A stretch of DNA of 61,432 bases from Sphingobium sp. (lineage in GTDB: Bacteria > Pseudomonadota > Alphaproteobacteria > Sphingomonadales > Sphingomonadaceae): the NCBI GenBank assembly GCA_022652485.1, contig JALCRK010000017.1, forward strand, positions 1 through 61,432. The letters run 5' to 3'. This document shows positions 1-9,110 of this stretch, one piece after another. Position 1 is the first letter of the stretch. Each line of letters starts with the position of its first letter. The notes beneath the pieces are model-generated. The model did no database searches. It was not told the DNA's origin and saw nothing but the letters and a program-made list of their open reading frames with translations. The translations under genes were made by a program, and so were the position numbers.

Positions 1-35
1 CTGTGTGTGGGCTGAGATCTGCCTGTCAAAATTAG

Positions 36-54
36 CTGTCCCGCGATGGGACAG
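36..54. repeat. 7-bp inverted repeat upstream of the GGDEF-EAL gene
   Basis: CTGTCCC and GGGACAG form a perfect 7-bp stem around a 5-nt loop, about 70 bases before the GTG start of the next gene. It may be an operator or the end of a transcript entering from the left; no T-run follows, so a Rho-independent terminator is not supported. Confidence 0.4.
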
Positions 55-122
55 TTACCTCGAAGGATTAACAGTTTATCAATTCTCCATGTCCATAGCG
101 GAGGCGGGATCTGGAGAAGCCT

Positions 123-2162
123 GTGCGCAGAGTGGGCACGCAATTGCTGAAGCTCCTCATCGGAGCGCGCGCGAGAGAAGCCGATATCCGGCGTTCTCTC
201 GTCGAGAGTCTGTACGCTTCGCCTACCTCGCTCGCCATTGGTGCGTTCTCTGGCTTGCTTGTCAGTATCGCCATTGCCCATATCTCGCACGATCCGGTGA
301 TGATAGGGTGTGCGGCGGTCATTTCCCTCATCGCCGCCGCGCGTACCTTCTCGGCCATATTCTATTATCGCAAGCTCAAGAGCGGTGTCGCCCGCACCTA
401 TCGCGGCTGGGAGCTGGCCTACGAACTGGGCGGCTGGAGTTTCGCGGGGATGCTGGGTGTTCTCGCGCTCGTAACCCTGCTGCGCTCCAATGATCCCTCC
501 ATCCATATGTTGTCCGTGTCGCTGGCGACAGGCTACGCCGCCGGTATCGCGGGGCGCAACGCGGGGCGGGTGAAGATCGCGGTTGGCCAAACCTGCCTCG
601 CCCTGTTGCCGACCGTTCTCGGCCTATGGCTGGAGGGAGCGTTTGGCTACCGCGCCCTTGCCATTGTGCTCTTCGTCATGATCTTCGCGATGCGCGATAT
701 CACCCGTACCACGCATCGCATCGTCGTCGAAGCGTTGCGGGGCAAGCAGGAAAAATCGCTTCTCGCCGACAAGTTCGAGCGTATGGCGCGCTATGACAGC
801 CTCACCGGCGTAGAAAACCGCATGGCGATGCAGATGCGGCTGCGCGAGCTGCTCGGCGCCAATGCAAAATCTTATGATGCGTTGGCAATCTTATGGATGG
901 ACCTTGATCGCTTCAAGGAGGTGAACGACGCTCTGGGGCATATGACGGGCGATGGCCTGTTGCGCGCCGTGGCCGAGCGCCTGACGCATGTGCTGGGCGA
1001 GCGCGGCGTGGTCGCGCGCTTCGGCGGCGACGAGTTCGTCATTGTGTGCCCCAATGTTACCCGCGCCGACGCCCAGAATATCGCCGAGGAGATTCTCGTC
1101 GCCCTGCGCAAGGGGCTGCGCGTGGGTGAGCATTTTCTCATTAACACGTCGTCCATCGGCATTGCCGTCGGTCCGCAGGACGGGCGCGATGCGGATGAGC
1201 TGATGCAGCACGCGGATCTCGCCCTGTACGAAGCGAAAGGGAAGGGCCGCAATCGGGTGGTGAGCTTCGCCTGGTCGATGAAGGAACGGTTCCACCGCAT
1301 CCACGAGATCGAGACGGGCCTCCGCCGGGCAGTTGCACAGGATGAGCTGGTGCTGAAATTTCAGCCCATCTTCGATGTGAAATCGGGCCGCATCGCCATT
1401 TGCGAAGCCTTGTTACGCTGGAACCATCCCACGCTGGGCATGATTTCCCCCGCCGAATTCATTCCGATTGCCGAGAGTACGGGCACCATAGAGGAAATCA
1501 CGCTCTGGACGATCCAGCACGCCTGCGAGGCTGCGGTCCATTGGCCGGAGGATGTGCGGCTGGCAGTCAATATTTCGCCTGCCGTGCTGCATTCCGGAGC
1601 CCTGCCGAAGGCGCTGGTATCAGCGCTGGCCAGCACCGGCATCGATGCGGGGCGCGTAGAGCTGGAGATGACCGAATCCGTGTTCCTCGATGATGACGGG
1701 CACACCCAGCAAATCCTTCGCGCGCTGCGGCAGATCGGTCTGCGCATGGTGCTCGACGATTTTGGTACCGGCTATTCGTCCCTCAGCTATCTGCGCTCCT
1801 ATCATTTTGACGGCATCAAGATCGATCGCAGCTTCATGGACAGCATCACCTCCAGCCCGGAAGACCGGGCAATCGTTCAGGCCGTTGGCCTGCTCGCAGA
1901 GGCGCTCGATATGGAGATAGTGGCGGAAGGCATCGAGACAGAAGCCCAGCTCGATTATGCGCGCGAGGCCGGCATTCACAATGTGCAGGGGTTCCTGATG
2001 AGCGAAGCTCAGTCGGTCGCGGTCATTACCGACATGATCCTCCGCAATGTCACTATCCCCGCCGCCATCGCGGCGCGGTTGGCGGGGGCCGTCAAAGAAC
2101 CGGCAAAGGCAAAGGCCCGGAGCGCCCCTTTGTCCCCACAGTTGCGCAAGGCGGCAGGCTGA
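123..2162 (+). CDS. membrane-bound GGDEF-EAL cyclic-di-GMP turnover protein
   Basis: 679 residues. Residues about 30-200 hold several hydrophobic membrane segments, followed by a GGDEF diguanylate cyclase domain (about 230-390, intact RFGGDEF with GGDEF at 301-305) and an EAL phosphodiesterase domain (about 400-650, intact EALLRW with EAL at 428-430, DDFGTGYSSL and KIDRSF). Both catalytic signatures are present, so synthesis and breakdown of c-di-GMP are both possible; no RxxD inhibitory site is seen just before GGDEF. Start is GTG with GGAG 7 bases upstream. It ends 12 bases from the convergent RpfF-like gene, which suggests a link between diffusible-factor signalling and c-di-GMP, although no PAS/RpfR-type sensor domain is visible. 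Confidence 0.9.
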   Translation: MRRVGTQLLKLLIGARAREADIRRSLVESLYASPTSLAIGAFSGLLVSIAIAHISHDPVMIGCAAVISLIAAARTFSAIFYYRKLKSGVARTYRGWELAYELGGWSFAGMLGVLALVTLLRSNDPSIHMLSVSLATGYAAGIAGRNAGRVKIAVGQTCLALLPTVLGLWLEGAFGYRALAIVLFVMIFAMRDITRTTHRIVVEALRGKQEKSLLADKFERMARYDSLTGVENRMAMQMRLRELLGANAKSYDALAILWMDLDRFKEVNDALGHMTGDGLLRAVAERLTHVLGERGVVARFGGDEFVIVCPNVTRADAQNIAEEILVALRKGLRVGEHFLINTSSIGIAVGPQDGRDADELMQHADLALYEAKGKGRNRVVSFAWSMKERFHRIHEIETGLRRAVAQDELVLKFQPIFDVKSGRIAICEALLRWNHPTLGMISPAEFIPIAESTGTIEEITLWTIQHACEAAVHWPEDVRLAVNISPAVLHSGALPKALVSALASTGIDAGRVELEMTESVFLDDDGHTQQILRALRQIGLRMVLDDFGTGYSSLSYLRSYHFDGIKIDRSFMDSITSSPEDRAIVQAVGLLAEALDMEIVAEGIETEAQLDYAREAGIHNVQGFLMSEAQSVAVITDMILRNVTIPAAIAARLAGAVKEPAKAKARSAPLSPQLRKAAG

Positions 2163-2174
2163 ACCGCCGCCAGC

Positions 2175-3182
2175 CTATTTGCGATGCAGGCGCGTCTGTG
2201 CTCCCGCGAGCCGACGCATCATCTTGAGGTCACGGTCTGTGAGTTTCATCGCGGTATCAACCCAGCCATCAACGATATCGCGCAATTCCGCCAGATCGAG
2301 CGGCATTACCCGCCGGCCGGCGCGAAACACGCCCAATTGTCCCGCATGTCGCTCACGGTTGGAGAGAATATATTCGCGGGCAACTTCCTCACCCCGGCCG
2401 GGGTCGGCAAGCACGGTGACGATGCCCATCTCGTGCATCTCTTCCGCGCTATAGACCTTTCCGGAAAGGATCATCTTCTCGGCCACCGAATGGCCGAGCT
2501 TCCGCGCAAGGATGGAATAGGCGCCCATGCCGGGGAACAGGCCGAACAGAACCTCCGGCAAACCGAAACGCGCCTGCCGTTCGGCGATGATGACATCGAA
2601 GCACATCAGCGCCTCGAACCCGCCTCCCAGAGCGTCGCCCTGCGCGAGCCCGATATTGATGACCGGCATGTCGTTGCAGTGCCAGACGCGGTCCACGATA
2701 TCGACGCACAGGTGGCTGTATTGCCGCAGCGTTTCGCGGTCCTGATTTTCGATGCAGCGGGCGAACATCTCGAGGTCGCCGCCGAGATTGAACACGCCGG
2801 GGAAGCGGGAGCCGAGAACCATGTAGCGCAAGGCGTCCGGGTCCGAAGCAAAGACCTTCTTCGATTCCATCTGCCATGCCATCGTGTCGCGCAACAGGCC
2901 GAGATTGTAGTTCGGGCGGTCCAGCGGTGTGATGAAGGCCCAGAGGGTATTCAGTTCCGGCTGCCATTGGACATCGATTTGGCCCAGGTCGAACAGTTTC
3001 GACTGGGACGGCAGGGCAAAGCCTTCCGTCCTGTCCGTATCGGGCAGGCGCTGCAAATCCTGCTCAAGATCGAGATCAGAAAGGCCCACGGGCTTGGCAA
3101 TCCCGCCTCCCGCAGCCGGGGAGGCAGGCGTGAGCCGGTCTTCGCGCGCAGCTTCCATGTCCCCCAGGCGTATTTCGTCCAT
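2175..3182 (-). CDS. crotonase-family protein resembling RpfF (DSF-type fatty acid signal synthase)
   Basis: 335 residues from the ATG at 3182, chosen because GAGG lies 5 bases upstream; an earlier TTG at 3248 lacks such a site. The core carries VLGSRFPGVFNLGGDL, QGDALGGGFEA and GLPEVLFGLFPGMGAY, the segments that in RpfF hold the two active-site glutamates and the oxyanion hole. RpfF makes cis-2-unsaturated fatty acid signals from acyl-ACP. The N-terminal 60 residues are low-complexity and longer than in Xanthomonas RpfF. It could also be an ordinary enoyl-CoA hydratase, but the match to RpfF around both glutamates is closer. Convergent with a GGDEF-EAL gene. Confidence 0.75.
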   Translation of the reverse strand: MDEIRLGDMEAAREDRLTPASPAAGGGIAKPVGLSDLDLEQDLQRLPDTDRTEGFALPSQSKLFDLGQIDVQWQPELNTLWAFITPLDRPNYNLGLLRDTMAWQMESKKVFASDPDALRYMVLGSRFPGVFNLGGDLEMFARCIENQDRETLRQYSHLCVDIVDRVWHCNDMPVINIGLAQGDALGGGFEALMCFDVIIAERQARFGLPEVLFGLFPGMGAYSILARKLGHSVAEKMILSGKVYSAEEMHEMGIVTVLADPGRGEEVAREYILSNRERHAGQLGVFRAGRRVMPLDLAELRDIVDGWVDTAMKLTDRDLKMMRRLAGAQTRLHRK

Positions 3183-3342
3183 CACGACCTCAAAGTTAAA
3201 GCGACCCTGTCGTGCGTTGAACGGAACATGAGAAGGGTGACAGCGCAATGAAAGCTAACGCCAAATCCGTGCATATTAACCATTTACCCAAAGCTATGTA
3301 GCTCAAAAGCCACAGCAAATTCAGTCATTTGTTAACTTTTAT

Positions 3343-4277
3343 GAGGCTGACCGAAAAAGAAGGTGGGCAATATCAGCGACATGTGATTCAGCCGTTGTTG
3401 CGACACGACGACGGAATGAGACATGTGGACCGATATCACCCGGAAGCGCTATGCCAGATCAGAACTGCTTTTGCCCAGTGATTTGACGGACGCGGAATGG
3501 GCGATCCTGGAGCCATTGCTGCCCCCGCGTGGCAAACTTGGTCGTCCACCGGTTTGGGATTATCGGCAGATTGTCGAGGCGATCTTGTATCTGCTGCGTG
3601 GCGGGCTGCCGTGGCGGATGCTGCCGCCGGGCCTGTTCCCGCCGATGACCACGGTGCAGCACTACTTCTACCGCTGGAGCGCGATGGGCGTGTGGAAGTC
3701 GATCAATCATGCGCTGCTGTTGATGGCCCGTGAGGCGGCGGGTCGAGAAGCGTCACCCAGCGCGGGCGTGATCGACAGCCAGAGCGTTAAAACGACGGAA
3801 AGCGGCGGGCCTCGGGGCTTTGATGCGGGCAAGAAGATCAAGGGTCGAAAGCGCCATATCGTCACCGACACGCAAGGCCTGCTCGTCGGAGCCGTCGTTC
3901 ACACTGCCGATGTCCAGGATCGCGACGGCGCACCCGATGTTCTCGCCAGCATCCGACACAGCTTTCCCTGGCTGCGTCACGTGTTCGCCGATGGCGGGTA
4001 TGCCGGCGACAAACTGCGCTCCGCGCTCGCCAAAATCGGTACATGGTCACTGGAAATCATCAAGCGCTCGGACGCAGCCAAGGGCTTCAAGCTCCTGCCG
4101 CGCCGATGGGTGGTTGAGCGCACGATCGCTTGGCTGAACCGAAACCGTCGCCTCGCCAAGGACTTCGAAAGAACCGTCCAAAGCGCAACCGCTTGGCTCT
4201 TCATCGCATCCGTCAACCAAATTACCCGCAAAATCGCAAATACCTGTAATCAGGCTGCTTCTTTATGAGTCAGCCTC
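3343..4277 (+). mobile_element. IS5-family insertion sequence, complete, 935 bp
   Basis: Terminal inverted repeats start GAGGCTGAC at both ends and match at 17 of the first 20 positions. TAT at 3340-3342 and again at 4278-4280 is the apparent 3-bp target duplication, as expected of the IS1031-type branch of IS5. One intact transposase gene fills the element. It sits between the RpfF-like gene and tgt and interrupts no recognisable gene. Confidence 0.9.
3423..4268 (+). CDS. IS5-family transposase
   Basis: 281 residues. An N-terminal DUF4096-like domain (LTDAEWAILEPLLPP, W-R-M-L-P-P) precedes a DDE transposase core with VIDSQSVK, KGRKRHIVTDTQGLL, FADGGYAGD and the C-terminal VVERTIAWLNRNRRL holding the catalytic glutamate. 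The gene is intact and lies between complete inverted repeats, so the element may still be mobile. Confidence 0.95.
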   Translation: MWTDITRKRYARSELLLPSDLTDAEWAILEPLLPPRGKLGRPPVWDYRQIVEAILYLLRGGLPWRMLPPGLFPPMTTVQHYFYRWSAMGVWKSINHALLLMAREAAGREASPSAGVIDSQSVKTTESGGPRGFDAGKKIKGRKRHIVTDTQGLLVGAVVHTADVQDRDGAPDVLASIRHSFPWLRHVFADGGYAGDKLRSALAKIGTWSLEIIKRSDAAKGFKLLPRRWVVERTIAWLNRNRRLAKDFERTVQSATAWLFIASVNQITRKIANTCNQAASL

Positions 4278-5781
<1,504 letters not shown>

Positions 5782-5796
5782 CGCAAACGCTGAAGC

Positions 5797-6816
5797 CTAT
5801 TCCAGCACCGGAATGACGATCGAATATTGCCCCTGCGCCGCATCATGGTCGAGCGGGGTACGCAGTTGACGCGCCAGCCCGTCCAACACGCGCTGGCAAA
5901 GTTCGGCATCGTGCGCGGATGCCAGCGCGGTTTGCTGAAACATCGGCGAATCAAGAATATAACGGGCCTGGCAAGGATCATTGTCTAGCTGTTTCAGGGA
6001 AAGGGTGAGCGGTTCGTTCGCTCCCGAGGTGATGATCATGTCGGCCAGCTCGACGGTCATGAAGGCAATGGGGGCGGCGACGTCCAGATTGAGACAGACA
6101 TCGTCGCATTTGACGGTGATGGCGAACGCCAGATTGCTCTGGATCTGGGCGGACGTTTTCAGCCCGGCGGCGATCTCGTTCAAGATGGCCACGGCACGGA
6201 CACCCTTCTGCTCTTCCAGCTCGGCATAATGATTGCGCTGAACCACCGCGAGCGCATCTACCCGGCGCTGGATCGCCAGATACGCCCCTGCGGCATTGGT
6301 GTCGTCGGCCGCGCGCCAATGGAGGCTGATCAGGCTGGAGATGATCTGGAGATTGTTCTTCACGCGATGATGAATTTCGCGCGTCAGGTGCTTCTGGCGC
6401 ATCAGCGCGCCCATCATCTCCGTCTCGTGGTTGGCGACATCCTTGCTCAGCGTGTGAAAGGCTTCGCTGAGATCCCCGATTTCCTTTGATGCGCCTTTCG
6501 ACATCGAAGGAACGTGGATGATCTTGCCGGGGGCGTAATCGGCCACTTCCCGTTGGAGGGCTACCAGCGGCTCGATCAATATCCAGCGCACCACCAGCCA
6601 CGCCAGAAACGCGGCGGACAGCCATAATAGCAACGGCATCAAAAGAGCTATCGCCCGCGCCATATGGTCGCTCGCGGGTGTTTCGTTGATCGTCAGCCAG
6701 TTGGAGAGCAATGCCGCGCCCGCGAAAGGAAACAGCGCCAGCATCATGATGAAGAACATGATGGCAGGCGTTCCCATCGCCCATTTACGCGCATGATGAG
6801 CGAACCGGGGAGGCAT
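5797..6816 (-). CDS. phyP: HisKA_2-type sensor protein of the general stress response, probably PhyP phosphatase
   Basis: 339 residues. Two membrane segments (about 17-42 and 56-82) flank a short periplasmic loop, then a HAMP-like linker and a HisKA_2 dimerisation domain with EIHHRVKNNLQIISSLISLH (His149/150). The C-terminal ATPase region is degenerate: the N-box asparagine motif and the D-x-G-x-G box of HATPase_c are not recognisable (ADMIITSG and YILDSP stand in their places). In sphingomonads PhyP is described as a phosphatase that keeps PhyR inactive, and loss of the ATP site fits that role. It lies 18 bases downstream of nepR and is probably co-transcribed with it. Confidence 0.8.
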   Translation of the reverse strand: MPPRFAHHARKWAMGTPAIMFFIMMLALFPFAGAALLSNWLTINETPASDHMARAIALLMPLLLWLSAAFLAWLVVRWILIEPLVALQREVADYAPGKIIHVPSMSKGASKEIGDLSEAFHTLSKDVANHETEMMGALMRQKHLTREIHHRVKNNLQIISSLISLHWRAADDTNAAGAYLAIQRRVDALAVVQRNHYAELEEQKGVRAVAILNEIAAGLKTSAQIQSNLAFAITVKCDDVCLNLDVAAPIAFMTVELADMIITSGANEPLTLSLKQLDNDPCQARYILDSPMFQQTALASAHDAELCQRVLDGLARQLRTPLDHDAAQGQYSIVIPVLE

Positions 6817-6834
6817 ATGATTACGCCCGACCGG

Positions 6835-7053
6835 TCAATTCAGTCGATTCAACAAGTCGAGCATGTCTGGAGGAACGCTTTCGTCCACCGTTTGCTGGTA
6901 AATGGTGCGTAGCGCGGTTCCCAGATTGGCGTTCTCGTTGGCAAACGACGCCAGCTCCGAATTGGCAATGCTGTCGGGCTTACTGGAATTATCGTCATGG
7001 GGCGTGGAAGAAGCGTTCCCGTGCAAATCGTGATCAGCCTTGTCTTCGCTCAT
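6835..7053 (-). CDS. nepR: NepR anti-sigma factor
   Basis: 72 residues from the ATG at 7053 (GAGGGG about 8-12 bases upstream); the frame is open further upstream but NepR proteins are this short. The conserved C-terminal half reads NLGTALRTIYQQTVDE followed by SVPPDMLDLLNRLN, the two helices that bind EcfG or phospho-PhyR. NepR sequesters the EcfG sigma factor until PhyR-P takes it away. It heads a minus-strand unit with phyP and has a sigma-EcfG type promoter in the gap to phyR. Confidence 0.93.
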   Translation of the reverse strand: MSEDKADHDLHGNASSTPHDDNSSKPDSIANSELASFANENANLGTALRTIYQQTVDESVPPDMLDLLNRLN

Positions 7054-7221
7054 TCCTGCGTCCCCTCGCGCCAGAAGGACCGACAACCGGTCATCGTTGC
7101 CCTTCCAGAGCCGCGTTGCATCAACCCCATAAGCCATCATTGAATGGCCGCCAAGCGCGTACTGTGAGAGCCTATACCTTACCATAGCCCGTGCTCGGGA
7201 AATTATGACGTCGGAAGGGGA

Positions 7222-7246
7222 AACTATTTTCGGTCTGGTTGGTTCC
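7222..7246 (-). promoter_or_regulatory. EcfG-type promoter for nepR-phyP
   Basis: On the minus strand GGAAC (7242-7246) is followed after 17 bases by GTT (7222-7224), matching the alphaproteobacterial stress promoter GGAAC-N16/17-cGTT. It points at nepR, leaving a leader of roughly 160 bases. This would make the anti-sigma factor a target of the sigma factor it inhibits, a known feedback in this system. Confidence 0.7.
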
Positions 7247-7306
7247 ATAGTTTGCTCGGGAACATCATATTGGGGCAGCATCAGGAGCAAAGGGAGCAAT
7301 AATCGC

Positions 7307-8107
7307 ATGTCTTTGGGTCAACAACTGTATCCGCACCTTCCCTTTCTGCGCCGTTATGCGCGTGCCCTGACAGGAAGCCAGGCGCATGGCGATGCCTACG
7401 TGCGAGCCACGCTGGAAGCAATTGTCAGCGCGCCGGAGGAATTCCCGACCGACGTTGATGCGAGGATCGGGTTATACCGGACTTTCGGCGCAATCTGGGC
7501 TTCCTCGCATCTGGAGGCAAATCTCGATGCCGGTCTTTCGACCGAGGACAGCCGTCAGGCGCTGGCGCGGGCCCGGCTGGCCCGCGTTACCCCGCTTCCG
7601 CGTCAAGCCCTGTTGCTGACGGCGATGGAAGGGTTCAGCGGTCACGAGGCGGCGTATATCATGGATATCGATGCGTCCGAGGTCGATATGCTGGTCGATG
7701 AGGCCATGCGCGAGATCGACCGGCAGACCCGGGCCGATGTTCTCATCATCGAGGACGAACCGATCATCGCGATGGATATCGAAACCATCGTGCGGGATAT
7801 GGGCCATAGTATTACCGGCATTGCAGTGACGCGTGACGAGGCGGTTCAGATGGCGCTTTCCACGCGCCCCGGCCTGGTTCTGGCCGATATCCAACTGGCA
7901 GACGACTCGAGCGGGATCGACGCGGTTAAGGATATCCTCGCCCAATTCAGTGTGCCGGTGATATTCATAACCGCCTTCCCGGAACGTCTGTTGACCGGCG
8001 AGCGGCCCGAGCCGACCTTCCTCATCACCAAGCCATTTCAGCGCCAGACTGTGAAAGCGGCCATATCACAAGCACTGTTTCTGGATGTCGCGACCAGCCC
8101 GGCTTGA
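7307..8107 (+). CDS. phyR: PhyR general stress response regulator
   Basis: 266 residues from the ATG at 7307 (GGGAG about 13 bases upstream); the open frame extends to 7205 but the family N-terminus begins MSLGQQL. Residues 1-130 form the sigma-factor-like domain that mimics EcfG and captures NepR; residues about 138-260 are a receiver domain with acidic pair IIEDE, phospho-acceptor Asp194 (VLADIQLAD), FITAFPERLLTG and Lys in LITKPF. Phosphorylation releases the sigma-like domain. Divergent from nepR. Confidence 0.96.
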   Translation: MSLGQQLYPHLPFLRRYARALTGSQAHGDAYVRATLEAIVSAPEEFPTDVDARIGLYRTFGAIWASSHLEANLDAGLSTEDSRQALARARLARVTPLPRQALLLTAMEGFSGHEAAYIMDIDASEVDMLVDEAMREIDRQTRADVLIIEDEPIIAMDIETIVRDMGHSITGIAVTRDEAVQMALSTRPGLVLADIQLADDSSGIDAVKDILAQFSVPVIFITAFPERLLTGERPEPTFLITKPFQRQTVKAAISQALFLDVATSPA

Positions 8108-8152
8108 GCCGCAAGCAACCATTCATCTTGCAACGGCCATTCTCCGTTGAGG

Positions 8153-8177
8153 GGAACCCGGGGTGCATTCGGGCGTT
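8153..8177 (+). promoter_or_regulatory. EcfG-type promoter for ecfG
   Basis: GGAAC at 8153-8157, 16-base spacer, CGTT at 8174-8177: a perfect match to the general stress consensus. Start of transcription should fall near 8184, which rules out translation starts before it and supports the ATG at 8223. It implies EcfG autoactivation. Confidence 0.8.
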
Positions 8178-8222
8178 GGTCCAGATATCGATAAATGGGA
8201 GGCGACCCGGCCGGGGAGCAGA

Positions 8223-8846
8223 ATGACCGAAGAATGCGAGAACCCCATAGTCGAAGCGCCGCTGAGCGATGAGGCTTTCAAGCGCGAATTGGCCGGCGTC
8301 ATTCCGCATCTTCGCGCTTTTGGCCGCTCCCTCTCGGGATCGCGGGATCTTGCCGACGATCTTGTTCAGGAAACTCTTATGAAGGCGTGGGCGGCGCGCC
8401 AACGCTTTCAGGCCGGCACCAACATGCGGGCGTGGACCTTCATTATCCTGCGTAACCATTTCCTGTCGCAGAAGCGGCGCGCCCGTTTTACTGGCGATTG
8501 GGACGATCTGGCGGCGGACCGCCTTCTCGCGGCTCCTGCCGGGCAGGATAAGCAGCTTGAACTGGCGGATATGCAGCGCGGTTTGATGCAGTTGCCGGAA
8601 AGTCAGCGCGAGGCGCTCATCCTGGTGGGAGCCGGTGGCTTTGCCTATGAGGAAGCCGCGGAAATTTGCGGCGTTGCGGTCGGCACGATCAAAAGCCGGG
8701 TCGCGCGTGCACGGATCGCGCTGGAGCAGATTTTGGAACATGGCGTGCTGCCGCCCCGCAGCAAGTCATCCCAGCAGGATAAGGGCGGCGCTCTGGCGGA
8801 AATCATGGCGGATGTGGATCGCCTGAGCGGCGGCTCTGTCAGATAG
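8223..8846 (+). CDS. ecfG: EcfG ECF sigma factor of the general stress response
   Basis: 207 residues. The ATG at 8223 has GGGAG 3-7 bases upstream and lies downstream of the predicted promoter; an open frame to 8163 would start before the transcript. Region 2 (LRAFGRSLSGSRDLADDLVQET, MKAWAARQRFQAGTNMRAWTF) and region 4 (LMQLPESQREALILVGAGG, YEEAAEICGVAVGTIKSRVARAR) are complete, as in the ECF15 group. No C-terminal SnoaL-type extension. Its last 8 bases overlap the convergent NepR-like gene. Confidence 0.95.
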   Translation: MTEECENPIVEAPLSDEAFKRELAGVIPHLRAFGRSLSGSRDLADDLVQETLMKAWAARQRFQAGTNMRAWTFIILRNHFLSQKRRARFTGDWDDLAADRLLAAPAGQDKQLELADMQRGLMQLPESQREALILVGAGGFAYEEAAEICGVAVGTIKSRVARARIALEQILEHGVLPPRSKSSQQDKGGALAEIMADVDRLSGGSVR

Positions 8847-9042
8847 CGGGGTTCTGGTCTTTCCAGCCAATTTTCCCCAGCAACATTTTCATGTCATCAG
8901 GCAGCAGCTGTTCTCGTGCGGCGGGAAAAATAGTCAGCAGCGCCCGGCCCAGCCCCTCCTGAGCCGCGGTCGCTCCCCCCAGGCTGCTGCGTCGTGCAAT
9001 CGCCGCCAGTTTCGTATCCAGAGGGGAACAATGTTCATTCAT
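8839..9042 (-). CDS. second NepR-like small protein, convergent with ecfG
   Basis: 67 residues from an ATG at 9042. Residues about 29-60 read GLGRALLTIFPAAREQ then LLPDDMKMLLGKIG, which lines up with NepR at L-G-x-A-L-x-T-I and P-x-D-M-x-x-L-L, so the two EcfG-binding helices appear conserved while the middle differs. It overlaps the ecfG stop by 8 bases tail to tail. An EcfG-like promoter ends 9 bases before the ATG, so the transcript may be almost leaderless. I infer a paralogous anti-sigma factor or a decoy for PhyR. It could instead be a coincidental open frame, but the motif and the promoter together argue against that. Confidence 0.6.
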   Translation of the reverse strand: MNEHCSPLDTKLAAIARRSSLGGATAAQEGLGRALLTIFPAAREQLLPDDMKMLLGKIGWKDQNPAI

Positions 9043-9051
9043 GCTAGGAAA

Positions 9052-9076
9052 GACGCCGGTGGTGCGGCATGGTTCC
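9052..9076 (-). promoter_or_regulatory. EcfG-like promoter for the NepR-like gene
   Basis: On the minus strand GGAAC (9072-9076), 16-base spacer, CGTC (9052-9055): one mismatch from the stress consensus. It overlaps the region just before glnE, so induction could also affect glnE expression. Confidence 0.5.
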
Positions 9077-9110
9077 GCCGGAATCGACGAACGGTGGCAG
9101 GTGTGGCGGA

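Noticed and set aside
2184..3251. Long plus-strand open frame (355 codons) opposite the RpfF-like gene
   Set aside because: It mirrors the minus-strand crotonase, which has recognisable active-site motifs and a Shine-Dalgarno site; the plus-strand product has no motif.
7259..7283. Plus-strand GGAAC at 7259 as an EcfG promoter for phyR
   Set aside because: The sequence 16-17 bases downstream is ATCA, not CGTT.
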